Source of the DNA: Pseudomonas silvicola
GTDB lineage: Bacteria; Pseudomonadota; Gammaproteobacteria; Pseudomonadales; Pseudomonadaceae
Direction of reading: 5' to 3'
Assembly (NCBI RefSeq): GCF_026651855.1
Contig: NZ_CP093280.1
Coordinates: forward strand, 5,496,001 to 5,560,000
DNA length: 64,000 nt
Below are positions 16,226 to 25,537 of the stretch, in pieces. Under the pieces are notes generated by a model. It was given only the letters and a program-made list of their open reading frames with translations. It was not told the origin of the DNA and did not search any database. Position 1 is the stretch's first letter; the number at the start of each line of letters is the position of its first letter. The position numbers and the translations under genes are program-made.

Positions 16226-17785
16226 CTACAGCGCCGTCAATGGCGCAGGCTGCCAGGCCGCTCGACGTGCGTGGCCCAGATAGTCGTGGGCCAGGGTCAC
16301 GGGGGTGTCGAAACGCAGGTAGCTCAAGTACTGCTCGTCGTGGCGTGGCCAGGTAGGCAAGGCGGCCGTCTGTGGGTTGCCGGTGCGGGCAAAGGCAATG
16401 AAGCTGTCGCGCATCTGTTCCGACAATGCCCGTTCCGGGGCGCTGAAACTACCCGGCCCCTTGCCCGGCTGGCCGAGGCCGAAAGTGTAGGGAATGTCGC
16501 TACCATGGCACGGACCGTAGGGGCCGGCCTGGGCGTAATCGAAACGGTAGGCCCACACTGGCGCGCCCGCGGCCACCAGGCGGTCGGCCAAACGCAGCGC
16601 GGGGACGCCGACGAAGGTGTGGCTGAACGATTCGCGCTGCCAATCGCCGTCGGGCGCCGTGGTACGCTGGTAGGTCGCCACCAGGTTGGCCCAGGTGGCT
16701 TCGCCGACCTTGCCACGCACCCGCGCTGGCAGACCTTCAAGCAGGTTGACTGCCTTGCCCGCCACGAACAACCCGCTTTCGTCACGGCAATGGCCGATCA
16801 GTGCCGGCACGGGCGTGAGGTTTTCCAGCGGGTGACGCGGCAGCAGGCTGCCGTCCACGGCCGGGTGGTACGCCTCGCCCCCCAGCAATGGCGTGTTGGA
16901 CCGTGCCGCCACCTGGATGAACAGGTTATTGAGTTCGGCCACCGGCAGGTCTTGCAGGCGGTGCGCCTGGTCGTCCGCCAGGCCGGCCACCTTGAGCACC
17001 TGCCGCAAGACCTGGGCGGGCTCGTCACCGTCGAACAAGGGCCGCGCGCCGCCACTCTGGATGATCACCCGGGCGAACAGACCTTTGGCGGCCGGGGCAC
17101 CCAGCAGGCAGCCAATGGACATGGCCCCGGCGGATTCGCCCATCAGCGTGACATTCCGGGGGTCGCCACCAAAGGCACCGATGTTGTCGCGTACCCAGCG
17201 CAAGGCGGCGATCTGGTCCAGCAGGCCGAGGTTGGCGGCCCCTGGTTCGTCGCTGACCGCCAGAAACCCGAAGCCGCCCATGCGGTAGTTGAGGGTCACG
17301 AACACCAGGTCACCGCGGTTGGCGTAGTCGGCCCCCACGAAGCGTGGATCCGCGCCGCTACCCAGCACGAAGGCGCCACCGTGAAACCACACCATCACGG
17401 GGCGTTTGTGGGTGGCGGCGCGTGCCGGGGCCCAGACGTTCAGGTACAGGCAGTCCTCGTCGCCTTTGGGTTTTTCTTGCGCCACGGGCGGGTACGGCTG
17501 CTGCACGGCCCAAGGGCCATAGGCGTCGGCCACGCGCGGGGCGTGCCAGGCTTGCAGGGGCTGGGGCGCCTTGAAACGCAGCGCGCCCAGCGGCGGGCGG
17601 GCAAACGGTACGCCGCGCCAGACGCGGGTACCGTCGGGGTCCTGGGTGCCTTGCAGCACGCCTTGGGCAACGGTCACGCGGGTGGCGGGGGTGGCATCCG
17701 CCCAGCTCAGGGAGGGCAGCAGGGCACTGGCGGACAGGGTCAGGCCTTGCTGAAGAAACAGACGGCGGGATGAATCGGCCGGCAT
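16226..17785 (-). CDS. Type B carboxylesterase (para-nitrobenzyl esterase-like), Tat-exported
   Basis: 519 residues with an N-terminal SRRLFLQQG sequence and hydrophobic stretch, consistent with a Tat signal, cleaved near SWADA. The alpha/beta hydrolase core shows the type B hallmarks: EDCLYLNVWAP, the oxyanion HGG in WFHGGAFVLGSG, nucleophile GESAGAMS, and the His motif CHGSDIPYTFG. These enzymes hydrolyse carboxylic esters. The gene ends 40-odd bases from the riboswitch region of the next gene on the same strand. Substrate unknown. Confidence 0.92.
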   Translation of the reverse strand: MPADSSRRLFLQQGLTLSASALLPSLSWADATPATRVTVAQGVLQGTQDPDGTRVWRGVPFARPPLGALRFKAPQPLQAWHAPRVADAYGPWAVQQPYPPVAQEKPKGDEDCLYLNVWAPARAATHKRPVMVWFHGGAFVLGSGADPRFVGADYANRGDLVFVTLNYRMGGFGFLAVSDEPGAANLGLLDQIAALRWVRDNIGAFGGDPRNVTLMGESAGAMSIGCLLGAPAAKGLFARVIIQSGGARPLFDGDEPAQVLRQVLKVAGLADDQAHRLQDLPVAELNNLFIQVAARSNTPLLGGEAYHPAVDGSLLPRHPLENLTPVPALIGHCRDESGLFVAGKAVNLLEGLPARVRGKVGEATWANLVATYQRTTAPDGDWQRESFSHTFVGVPALRLADRLVAAGAPVWAYRFDYAQAGPYGPCHGSDIPYTFGLGQPGKGPGSFSAPERALSEQMRDSFIAFARTGNPQTAALPTWPRHDEQYLSYLRFDTPVTLAHDYLGHARRAAWQPAPLTAL

Positions 17786-17970
17786 GGGTGCAGCTCCTTG
17801 CTTGTTATTGTTCCCGCAAGAGTAGGTAGCTGGCTAATTATTAAACAGATGAATGATGGGTTTGAGGGCGATCAGCGAACGTTTTGCGGTTGGGTTCCTC
17901 CCCAAGGGTCCGGGGCCCCGCGAAGGCCGGGAGGGCCCAACGCGTGGCACCTGAAACACCGCGCTGTCTG

Positions 17971-18052
17971 CTTCCCGAGCTGGCGCCCGGTCCCACAGGG
18001 GGTAGCTGCGGTGGCGAGGGGGCCATGCGGGACCGGGCGTAGCTCGGGAAAG
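17971..18052. repeat. Imperfect palindrome pair (family A) between the esterase and Lrp genes
   Basis: CTTCCCGAGCTGGCGCCCGGTCCC (in two parts, 17971-17994) and the near-complement GGGACCGGGCGTAGCTCGGG (from 18029) flank a 34-base centre. This is the same element as at 2053-2141. It lies downstream of the lrp-like gene and upstream of the esterase start. The rest of the gap 17786-18090 holds nothing else I can identify apart from the esterase promoter region. Confidence 0.75.
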
Positions 18053-18090
18053 GCGCGCCACGCCACGGCTGACACGCCGCCCACCGTCAT

Positions 18091-18552
18091 CTAGGGGGCG
18101 TATCGCAGTGGCAATCGTGTCGAGTATTTGATCTGCTCCATGGAAAAACTCGAGCTGATGTCCGACAACCCCGGTATGCGGATCAGTTGCTTGTACACTG
18201 CGTCGTACCCCGCCACATCCGGCACGGCCACACGCAGCAGGTAGTCGGTATCGCCGGCCATGCGGTACACCTCCACCACCTCCTCGATACCGGCAACGGC
18301 CTGGTGGAAGCCTTCGATCCATTCGGCGTTGTGCTGGGTGGTGCGAATCGACACGAACACCACCACGCCCACGTTCAATTGCCGGCCATCAAGCAGCGCT
18401 ACCCGCGCCCGAATGATGCCAGCCTCTTCCATTTTCTGGATACGGCGCCAGCAGGCGGTACTCCCCAGGCCCACCTGGTCGGCGATATCGCTGACCGAAC
18501 GCGTGCAGTCCACTTGCAGAATGTCGAGGATGGCGCGGTCAAGCTTGTCCAT
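18091..18552 (-). CDS. Lrp/AsnC family transcriptional regulator
   Basis: 153 residues. The N-terminal HTH reads MDKLDRAILDILQVDCTRS with SDIADQVGLGSTACWRRIQKME, the canonical Lrp DNA-binding unit, and the C-terminal half is the RAM ligand-binding domain (VVEVYRMAGDTDYLLRVAV). The start at 18552 gives the conserved first residues; the upstream extension does not. It diverges from the small unknown gene at 18712. Lrp-type regulators usually respond to amino acids and often control an adjacent divergent gene, so the small gene is a candidate target. Confidence 0.92.
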   Translation of the reverse strand: MDKLDRAILDILQVDCTRSVSDIADQVGLGSTACWRRIQKMEEAGIIRARVALLDGRQLNVGVVVFVSIRTTQHNAEWIEGFHQAVAGIEEVVEVYRMAGDTDYLLRVAVPDVAGYDAVYKQLIRIPGLSDISSSFSMEQIKYSTRLPLRYAP

Positions 18553-18711
18553 GAGGTGTCCAGAAAAGAAGGTGGCGACGAATATTATTCGCCCGCGCAC
18601 GGCTTTGACAGGTTATTTTTGCAGGTCGACCAGCGGCCCGTGCTGTTCAGGTGCCCTTCAGGTTCGCTTGGTATAACTGGCTTCACGCCCTCTCGCGTCG
18701 GAGTCACCGCC

Positions 18712-18945
18712 ATGTCCCAGGTCGTCACCCTGAATGTCACCTTCCCCTGTTTCGGCAAGAACCTGTTCCGCCAGCACGCCGTGCCACGCCGCTCGCCGGA
18801 ACTGATCAACGACCCGCGCTATGCCGCCGTGCTGATGCCCCAGACCAGCCGCCATTTCAGCAGTGAAGTGGTTGGCCTGAACGACCCTTTCCGCTTTCTC
18901 AATGCCATCCTGCAAGCGCATCAGATCACTCCGGCCTCGCTCTGA
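18712..18945 (+). CDS. Small conserved protein of unknown function, copy 2 (77 aa)
   Basis: Paralogue of the 81-residue protein at 3252-3497. It shares VTLNV-FP-FGKN, VLMPQ-S-HFS, EVVGLND, FRFLN and IL-AH, with a single one-residue gap. It has no signal peptide or membrane segment. The ATG at 18712 aligns with the start of the paralogue. It is divergent from the Lrp gene and is followed about 110 bases later by phosphatidylcholine synthase. The family is not one I can name. Confidence 0.8.
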   Translation: MSQVVTLNVTFPCFGKNLFRQHAVPRRSPELINDPRYAAVLMPQTSRHFSSEVVGLNDPFRFLNAILQAHQITPASL

Positions 18946-19054
18946 GCCCTGGAAATTGCCTATCCTGAGATCACGCCACTGAACCTTGCCGTCCGCGCCC
19001 GGTCGACAGGTGCAGCCAGCGCACCGCTGCCCTCTTCCTGCTGGAGACTGTTTC

Positions 19055-19774
19055 GTGATCTCGACCTTGCACCTGGCCAGGCTCAAAGCCTGGGGCGCCC
19101 ATGGTTTCACTGCCACCGGGGTGGTCACTGCCCTGCTGGCGACGCTGGCGCTGTTCGAAAACCAGCCCAAGGCCTGCCTGATATGGCTGGGCGTGGCGCT
19201 GATCGTCGACGGCGTCGACGGTTCCCTGGCGCGCCGGGTGAATGTGCAAACCGTGTTGCCGCACTTTGATGGCTCAGTGCTGGACCTGGTCATCGATTAC
19301 CTGACCTATGTGTTCATCCCGGCGCTGTTCATCTACCGCTACATCCCCTTGCCCGAATACACCGCCCTGGTCGCCACTTCGGTGATGCTGGTGTCGTCGC
19401 TGTTCTGCTTCTGCAACGTGGAGATGAAAAGCAAGGACAATTACTTCCAGGGCTTCCCCGCGGCCTGGAACGTGGTTGCCCTGTGCCTGTATACCCTGGC
19501 CCCCTCCCCGTGGATGACGCTGCTGACCATCGTGGTGCTGGCGCTGCTGACCGTCACGCGCATGAAGTTCCTGCACCCGTTCCGCGTGAAGCGGTTCATG
19601 CCCATCAACATCGCGGTCACCGCCATCTGGCTGCTGTGCAGCCTGTCGCTGGTGCACGACCACCCTGCCATCAACCCACTGGTGATGACGGTGTGGCTGT
19701 TGATGTCGGCTTACTTCCTGGGCGTCTGCGTCTGGCGCACGGCGCTGGAGTGGTTCGGGCGCTCGGATGCGTGA
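19055..19774 (+). CDS. pcsA: Phosphatidylcholine synthase (CDP-alcohol phosphatidyltransferase family)
   Basis: 239 residues, the usual PcsA size, with about seven or eight membrane helices. The CDP-alcohol transferase signature is present as DGVDGSLARR followed by FDGSVLDLVID. NYFQGFPAAWN is a hallmark of the bacterial Pcs subgroup. Pcs condenses choline with CDP-diacylglycerol to make phosphatidylcholine in one step in the inner membrane. I chose GTG at 19055, 8 or so bases after GGAG, over the ATG at 18986, because the extension is Pro/Cys-rich and unlike the family. Choline must be imported; no choline transporter gene is in the window. Confidence 0.9.
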   Translation: MISTLHLARLKAWGAHGFTATGVVTALLATLALFENQPKACLIWLGVALIVDGVDGSLARRVNVQTVLPHFDGSVLDLVIDYLTYVFIPALFIYRYIPLPEYTALVATSVMLVSSLFCFCNVEMKSKDNYFQGFPAAWNVVALCLYTLAPSPWMTLLTIVVLALLTVTRMKFLHPFRVKRFMPINIAVTAIWLLCSLSLVHDHPAINPLVMTVWLLMSAYFLGVCVWRTALEWFGRSDA

Positions 19775-19798
19775 TTCACGCTACCTCTGAATCGATCT

Positions 19799-19884
19799 GT
19801 AGCAGCGGACCTGGCCGCGTCGGCGGTGCACGCGGTATGCCTGATGCCACGCGGCGCCTGTGACGCGGCCGGGTCCGCTGCTAC
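19799..19884. terminator. Palindromic element B between convergent pcsA and xdhC-like genes
   Basis: Arms 19799-19821 (GTAGCAGCGGACCTGGCCGC plus 3 bases) and 19862-19884 are reverse complements with one mismatch, around a 40-base centre. The right arm covers the stop codon of the minus-strand gene. A near copy lies at 49452-49537, also between two convergent genes. Position and structure suggest a bidirectional terminator or mRNA 3'-end element. Confidence 0.7.
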
Positions 19885-21035
19885 GGAGACGGGACGCGGA
19901 TTTGCGCGGCCATGTCCGCGTGCAACACCGAAGGCTCGACGTCGTGAATGCTTTTCTGGCGGCCCTTCAACGGGCCACCCTGACGGCCGTTGAACACCGC
20001 CGTGATCTCGGCAAGGATGGCCATGGCCACGCTTTCCGGACTGTCGCCACCCAGGTCCAGGCCCATGGGGTAGTGCAAGCGCTCCAGTGCCGCCAACGGC
20101 GGTTCATCCATGTCAGCCAGGAGGCGCTCCGTGCGGTCACGGGGGCCCAGTTGGCCGATGTAGGCGGCCCCGCTACCCAGGGCCGCGCGCAGCCAATGAA
20201 AATCCTGACTCAGGCTGTGAGTCATGATCGCGACCGCCGCGCCGTCCAGGCGATCAGCGAAGGCCAGGGGCGCCCGGGCGTCGGCGCAGATCACTGCCTC
20301 AGCTTCCGGAAAGCGCTCTTGCCGGGCGAAATGCGCACGACCATCCACCACCGTGACCTTCCAGCCCAGCAGGCTGGCCATGCGCACCAGCGGCTGGGCG
20401 TCGTGACCGGCACCGAACACCACCAGGCGTCGGGCCGGGGCCAGGTATTCAAGGAACACTTCGACCTCACCCCACTCCCCCCGGTACCGTCGCAGCGCCG
20501 ACTTGCCCAGGCGCTGCACATCGGCGAGCGCGTGCGCCACCAAAGCCGTCAGAGCCGGGTAGCCCCAGTTGCCGTGGCGCACCATGCGGGTGCCCACCGC
20601 CAAGGGGCCGTCACTGGCGATGACCGTGGCCAACGCTGCCGACTGGCCGGTATCGCGCACCTGCCGCAGGGTGGCGAGCAATATAGACCCCTCGGTCTGC
20701 TGCAGGCGTTCCATGAGCACATACACGGTGCCGTTGCAGCCCAGCCCGAAGCTCAGGGCCGCTTCGTCCAGAGGGTCGTCCTCATCGGCCGCGGTGCTGT
20801 AGGCCACGACCTTGGGCCCGCGTTCACTCAGCCACCAGGCTTTCTTCGCCACTTCGCTTTCCAGGCAGCCGCCGCTGACGGTGCCGCTAGGCGCGCCCAC
20901 CAGCGGGATCACCATGCGCGCGCCCGGGCGCCGGTAGGCTGAACCACGGACCTTGACCACCGTGGCCAGCACAGCCTCGGTACCGGCGCCAAGGCTGGCG
21001 TCTACCGCGGCCAGCAGACGATCAATGCAGGGCAC
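19881..21035 (-). CDS. XdhC family molybdenum-cofactor insertion/maturation protein
   Basis: 384 residues. The N-terminal XdhC/CoxI domain carries GTVSGGCLESEVAKKA and the C-terminal Rossmann-like domain carries VVFGAGHDAQPLVRMA. XdhC-type proteins bind the molybdenum cofactor, help with its sulfuration or cytidylylated form, and load it into molybdo-hydroxylases. It is the last gene of a four-gene operon and overlaps the cytochrome gene by 14 bases, so its client is very probably the Mo-binding subunit encoded at 22257-24449. Confidence 0.92.
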   Translation of the reverse strand: MPCIDRLLAAVDASLGAGTEAVLATVVKVRGSAYRRPGARMVIPLVGAPSGTVSGGCLESEVAKKAWWLSERGPKVVAYSTAADEDDPLDEAALSFGLGCNGTVYVLMERLQQTEGSILLATLRQVRDTGQSAALATVIASDGPLAVGTRMVRHGNWGYPALTALVAHALADVQRLGKSALRRYRGEWGEVEVFLEYLAPARRLVVFGAGHDAQPLVRMASLLGWKVTVVDGRAHFARQERFPEAEAVICADARAPLAFADRLDGAAVAIMTHSLSQDFHWLRAALGSGAAYIGQLGPRDRTERLLADMDEPPLAALERLHYPMGLDLGGDSPESVAMAILAEITAVFNGRQGGPLKGRQKSIHDVEPSVLHADMAAQIRVPSP

Positions 21036-22245
21036 TGCTACGGCTCCGGGCCACTTGTTGCGGGGTAATGCGTGCGTCGCTCTCGCCGAAGCGGCGCAAA
21101 ACGAAAGTACTCACGGCGGCCAGCTCCTTGTCACTGTAGCTATGGGCAAAATCAGGCATCTTCTGTTGCGACCCGAACGTGGCCGGATAGTGCCCGGCCA
21201 ACAGCACGGCGATCAGGTTGGTGCCCAGCGGATCGTTGAGGGTCTTGAGCCCGCCCAGGGTCGCCACGGGGCTCTGGTTGCCCTGGCCGTCCAGGCGGTG
21301 GCAGCCAGCGCAGGCGTCGACGAACACCTTGCGGCCCAGGCCGTCACCGGGCGCCAGCGGCCCCTCGTTCACCACCACCTTGGGCCGCGTGATGCCCTCG
21401 GGCCTGGCGGCGGCGCCTTGCAGGTACACCGCCACCGCCTGGATATCGGCGGGGGTCAGGAAACGCAGGCTGTGCTCTACCACATCGCTCATGGGCCCAC
21501 CGGCCATGGCGTAGCCCGGCGCCTCGCCGGTGGCCAGGTAACGGGTCAGAACCTCGCGCGGCCAGCCGCCGACGCCGTAGCGCGGGTCGGAACTGATGTT
21601 GTAGGCCTGCCAGTTGCCGATGGTCGCGCCCGCCAGTGATTTGCTGGTGTCTACCGCCTGGAACAGCGTACGCGGCGAATGGCACTCGCCACAGTGCCCC
21701 GGCCCCTGCACCAGGTAGGCGCCCCGGTTGAATTCGGCCGACTGTTGCGGGTCAGGCACGAAGCGCTCGTTGGCGGCGAACATCAGGTTCCAGATGGCCA
21801 TGCCCCAACGCTGGTTGAAGGGAAAGCCGATGTCGCTCTCCTTGGGCGGCTGGTCCACCGGCGCCAGGCTGAACAGGTATGCCTTGATCGCCAGGATGTC
21901 CTCGCGAGGCATCAGGGTGTAGGAGGTGTACGGGAACGCCGGGTAGTAATGTTTGCCGTCCTTGCCCACGCCTTTCTGCAGCGCACTGACGAACTCGTCG
22001 TCACTCCAGTCGCCGATGCCGGTGGCCGGGTCTGGGGTGATGTTGGGTGAGTAGAGGGTGCCGAACGGCAACTGGAACGCCAGGCCGCCGGTGAACGGCT
22101 TGCCGCCAGGGGTGGTGTGGCAGGCCTCGCAGTCGGCGGCGCGGGTCAGGTATTCGCCTTTGGCGACCCATTGCGGGTCCGCGGCCTGCGCCGTGATGCA
22201 CGCCGTCGCGAGGGTGGCGGCCAGGGCCAGTTTGATAAACGTCAT
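21022..22245 (-). CDS. Three-heme c-type cytochrome subunit of a periplasmic dehydrogenase
   Basis: 407 residues with a Sec signal peptide (MTFIKLALAATLATACITAQA) and three heme c motifs: CEACH, CGECH and CAGCH, evenly spaced as in the cytochrome subunits of gluconate, alcohol and nicotinate-type dehydrogenases. It would take electrons from the 2Fe-2S subunit and pass them to the respiratory chain at the periplasmic face of the membrane. The start at 22245 lies 12 bases after the Mo-subunit stop. The long domain order (three c-type domains) is complete. Confidence 0.93.
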   Translation of the reverse strand: MTFIKLALAATLATACITAQAADPQWVAKGEYLTRAADCEACHTTPGGKPFTGGLAFQLPFGTLYSPNITPDPATGIGDWSDDEFVSALQKGVGKDGKHYYPAFPYTSYTLMPREDILAIKAYLFSLAPVDQPPKESDIGFPFNQRWGMAIWNLMFAANERFVPDPQQSAEFNRGAYLVQGPGHCGECHSPRTLFQAVDTSKSLAGATIGNWQAYNISSDPRYGVGGWPREVLTRYLATGEAPGYAMAGGPMSDVVEHSLRFLTPADIQAVAVYLQGAAARPEGITRPKVVVNEGPLAPGDGLGRKVFVDACAGCHRLDGQGNQSPVATLGGLKTLNDPLGTNLIAVLLAGHYPATFGSQQKMPDFAHSYSDKELAAVSTFVLRRFGESDARITPQQVARSRSSALH

Positions 22246-22256
22246 GTCAGCCTTCC

Positions 22257-24449
22257 TCAAACGGTGTAGTAGCCGGAACGGCTCAGGGGCAAGCGGCGCA
22301 CGCGGGCATTGCTGGCCGCGTGCAGGGCGTTGACCAGGGCTGCCGCCACTGGCACCGCGCCAGTTTCGCCGACACCGCCGGGGGCCTCCAGGCTGGGCAT
22401 CAGGTGCACTTCAACCGGTGGCGCGTCGCTCATGCGGATTTGCCGGTAGGCGTTGAAGTTGTTCTGCCGCACCCGGCCGTTCTCCACCAGAATCTCGTTG
22501 AACAGCGCTGCCGACAGCCCGAACAGCGTGCCGCCCTCCACCTGGGAGGTCACCGAGGTGGGGTTGTTGACGAAACCACAGTCGATCACCGACACCAGGC
22601 GCTTGATCCGCAGCCCACGCTCGCCCTGCATTTCCAGCTCCACCACGGTGGCGATGAAACTGCCGAACACCGCGCTCACGGCAATGCCACGGCCCTGCCC
22701 GGCAGGCAGCGGCGTGTGCCAGTCAGCCGCCTCGGCGGCGCGCTTGAGCACCGCCAGCGCGCGAGGCTGCGTGGCGATCAATTGTTCGCGGTAGGCGACG
22801 GGGTCGGCCTTGGCACGGTGCGCCAGTTCGTCGACGAACGACTCCAGCGCATAGGTACTGCGCAACGGGCCCACCCCGCGCCACCAGGACACGGGAATGG
22901 TCTTGGGGTCTTCGCGGATATAGCGCACCTTCAGGTGCGGCAACTGGTAGACAGGCTCGATGGCCACTTCCACCGCGTCGGCGTCGACGCCATTGGGCGG
23001 CAAGGCCCCCACGAAACTGGCGATCACCGAGGCGCCGGCAATCCGGTGTTCCCAGCCTTGCAGCTTGCCATCATCGTCCAGGGCCGCGTTCAGGCGGTCC
23101 ACGTAATGGGGGCGGTACAGGTCGTGGGTCATGTCCTCTTCGCGGCTCCACACCAGCTTGATCGGGTAGTCGACCTGGCGGGCGATGTCCACCGCCTGGA
23201 AGATGAAGTCCGACTCCAGGCGGCGGCCAAAGGCACCGCCGATCAACTGGTTGTGGATGATGACTTTTTCAGCCGGCAGGCCGCTGATTTTCGCCGCGCC
23301 CAGTTGCGCGAACACGGGCGCCTGGGTGCCCACCCACAACTCGCAGGCATCGGCGCGTACGTGGGCCACACAGCCCATGGGCTCCAGCGGCGAGTGCGAG
23401 AGGAACGGTTGTTCGTACACCGCTTCAAAGCGGCTGCTGGCGGAGGCCAGGGTGTTGGCGATGTCGCCGGCCTCATGGGCCACCACGCCGTCCCGGCTGC
23501 TGGCGGCCAGCAGCGCCTTGTCCAGCAATGCCGAGTGGCCGTCGGCGTTGGCGCCGTAGTCCCAGTCGATGCGCAAGGCCTTCAGGCCCTGCTGGCACGC
23601 CCAGAAATGGTCGCCAATCACCGCCACCGCGTTGCTCAGCTTGATGATGTCGCGCACGCCCGGCACCTGACGGGCATCGCCCTCCTCCAGCGCCTTGAGC
23701 GTACCGCCGTGAACCGGGCAGGTCAGGGTCGATGCGATGCGCATGCCTGGCACCTGCAGGTCGATGGTGAACTGCGCCTTGCCGATCACCTTGTCCGGGG
23801 TGTCCAGGCGCCGCGCCGCGGTGCCCAGCAGTTTGAAGTCGCCCATGGCCTTGAGCGGCACCTCGGTGGGCAGCGGCAACTGCGCGGCCGCGTTGGCCAG
23901 CGCGCCGTAGCCCAGCACCTGGCCCTGGGGGCCGTGCACCTGGCCTTGTTCGGCGCGGCACTGGCTGGGGGCCACGTTCCAGCGCAGGGCGGCGGCCTGG
24001 GTCAGCAGAATACGCGCCGTAGCGCCCGCCTTGCGCAGCGGCTCCCACGTGAAGCGGGTGGACGACGAACCACCGGTGGCCTGGAATTGCAGGATGGTGT
24101 CGGTGTACAGCGCGCCATTGGGTGGCGCTTCCTGGATATGCACCTGGTCCAGGCCCACCTCCAGTTCTTCGGCGACCATCATCGCGATGCCTGTCTGGGC
24201 ACCCTGGCCCATTTCGATCTTTGGCGAGATGACGCGCACGCTGCCGTCCTCGGCGATCTGCACGAATGCGCCGAAGCCTTCGAAATGTGGCGTACTCGGG
24301 CGGCCCGGGGCCACCGCCTCGGCGGCGGCGGAACGGGCCACCATCGGTGGCAGCCAGGTGCTCAGCACCAGGCCGCCGAGGGTCAGCGCGCTGCTTTTGA
24401 GCAAGCCACGGCGAGAGAGCACCGTACCCGGGGGAGTGGCGGTTTTCAT
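22257..24449 (-). CDS. Molybdopterin-binding subunit of a xanthine oxidase family hydroxylase (IorB-like)
   Basis: 730 residues. The N-terminus is a Tat signal (SRRGLLKSSALTLGGLVLS), so the folded, cofactor-loaded enzyme is exported. Core motifs of isoquinoline 1-oxidoreductase beta-type subunits are visible: KIEMGQGAQTGIAMMVAEE, GGAFGRRLESDF and the GGVGETGAVP loop with the catalytic Glu near the C-terminus. These enzymes hydroxylate N-heterocycles or oxidise aldehydes with water as the oxygen source. The start at 24449 (MKTATPPG) gives the twin-arginine signal; the upstream extension is a frame artefact. The substrate is not predictable from sequence alone. Confidence 0.92.
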   Translation of the reverse strand: MKTATPPGTVLSRRGLLKSSALTLGGLVLSTWLPPMVARSAAAEAVAPGRPSTPHFEGFGAFVQIAEDGSVRVISPKIEMGQGAQTGIAMMVAEELEVGLDQVHIQEAPPNGALYTDTILQFQATGGSSSTRFTWEPLRKAGATARILLTQAAALRWNVAPSQCRAEQGQVHGPQGQVLGYGALANAAAQLPLPTEVPLKAMGDFKLLGTAARRLDTPDKVIGKAQFTIDLQVPGMRIASTLTCPVHGGTLKALEEGDARQVPGVRDIIKLSNAVAVIGDHFWACQQGLKALRIDWDYGANADGHSALLDKALLAASSRDGVVAHEAGDIANTLASASSRFEAVYEQPFLSHSPLEPMGCVAHVRADACELWVGTQAPVFAQLGAAKISGLPAEKVIIHNQLIGGAFGRRLESDFIFQAVDIARQVDYPIKLVWSREEDMTHDLYRPHYVDRLNAALDDDGKLQGWEHRIAGASVIASFVGALPPNGVDADAVEVAIEPVYQLPHLKVRYIREDPKTIPVSWWRGVGPLRSTYALESFVDELAHRAKADPVAYREQLIATQPRALAVLKRAAEAADWHTPLPAGQGRGIAVSAVFGSFIATVVELEMQGERGLRIKRLVSVIDCGFVNNPTSVTSQVEGGTLFGLSAALFNEILVENGRVRQNNFNAYRQIRMSDAPPVEVHLMPSLEAPGGVGETGAVPVAAALVNALHAASNARVRRLPLSRSGYYTV

Positions 24450-24460
24450 CAGATTGTTCC

Positions 24461-24913
24461 TCAGGCCTGGCTGACGCTTTTGATCGCGGCGCGGATGCGG
24501 GTATAGGTCGCGCAGCGGCACAGGTTGCCGGTCATCGCCGTGACGATCTGCTCGTCGTCGGCCTGCGGGTGGTTGTGCAGCAGCGCTGCCGCGGCCATGA
24601 TCTGCCCCGGCTGGCAGTAACCGCACTGCACCACTTCATGTTCAAGCCAGGCTTGTTGCAACTGGGCGCCCACCTGGGTCTCGCCGACCCCTTCGATGGT
24701 GGTGATGGCGTGGCCTTCCACGGCGCTGACCGGCAGCACGCACGAGCGCACGGCCTGGCCATCCAGGTGCACGGTACATACGCCACACTGGGCGATACCG
24801 CAGCCATATTTGGTGCCGGTCATGCCCAGCACATCGCGTAGCACCCACAGCAATGGCATATCGGCAGGCACGTCGACGGCGTGCTCCTGCCCATTGATGG
24901 TCAGTTTGTGCAT
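24461..24913 (-). CDS. 2Fe-2S subunit of a xanthine oxidase family hydroxylase (IorA-like)
   Basis: 150 residues with both iron-sulfur sites of the family: a plant-type ferredoxin cluster (YGCGIAQCGVC and a following Cys) and the C-terminal cluster (CGYCQPGQ and CRC). It has no signal peptide and would be co-exported with the Tat-bearing Mo subunit. It is the first gene of the operon: 2Fe-2S subunit, Mo subunit, cytochrome c, XdhC. No FAD subunit is present, so electrons should flow to the cytochrome. Confidence 0.93.
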   Translation of the reverse strand: MHKLTINGQEHAVDVPADMPLLWVLRDVLGMTGTKYGCGIAQCGVCTVHLDGQAVRSCVLPVSAVEGHAITTIEGVGETQVGAQLQQAWLEHEVVQCGYCQPGQIMAAAALLHNHPQADDEQIVTAMTGNLCRCATYTRIRAAIKSVSQA

Positions 24914-25097
24914 GGCTTCCTCTTCTACGGCAATCACGGTGGCGCCTGCCGGGCTACGTTGGCCGGGCAGTACGCAAGCAGTCTAGAACTTTAGCAGCGT
25001 ATACAACGCAATATTGCACTGACGTGCTTTTTCCGGACGATCACGCAAACAATCCGCAGCATTGTGCAAGCCAATGCCCACTGGCTATGCTGGAGCC

Positions 25098-25499
25098 ATG
25101 ACCAGCCCTGCCCCGACCCGCCAACCCTGCCCCCCTGCCGCCTGCATCTGCGGGCACGGACAATTGCTGGACACCCCAGGGGCCGACTGCCGGATCCTGC
25201 GGTTGACGCGGCATGAAGAGCGCAAGCTGATCGAACGCCTGGAGAACCTGCAAAGCCTGGAAGACCTGCAGCGCCTGTGCGGCAGAATGCAGGAACTGCT
25301 GGGCATAGGCATACGCATCACCCCGGGCTACAACGAGGTGCGCAGCGTGCGCGGGTTGGTGTTTGAATTCGATGAACAGCCGGGGCTGTGCCGCAAAACC
25401 CGCGAAGCGATCCCGGCGGCGATTCGCCGGGCGCTGGTGCGGCGGCCTGAGATCTTCTTCCGGCTGCTGGATGAGCATGACTTGTTGCGGGGGGCGTGA
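25098..25499 (+). CDS. Conserved-looking hypothetical protein (133 aa)
   Basis: A 133-residue frame with Pseudomonas-like codon use. The N-terminus is Pro/Cys-rich (PCPPAACICGHG), followed by a Leu/Arg-rich helical part (RHEERKLIERLENLQSLEDLQRL) and a mixed C-terminal half. No signal peptide or membrane segment. The ATG at 25098 follows TGGAG closely. It diverges from the iorA-like gene across about 185 bases. I do not recognise a family. Confidence 0.65.
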   Translation: MTSPAPTRQPCPPAACICGHGQLLDTPGADCRILRLTRHEERKLIERLENLQSLEDLQRLCGRMQELLGIGIRITPGYNEVRSVRGLVFEFDEQPGLCRKTREAIPAAIRRALVRRPEIFFRLLDEHDLLRGA

Positions 25500-25537
25500 A
25501 GCCGCCAGCGGCAGGGCCACGCTATGACGCGATCCCC

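Noticed and set aside
22320..24506. A 728-codon plus-strand frame
   Set aside because: Antisense to the molybdopterin-binding subunit gene, which has a Tat signal and catalytic motifs.
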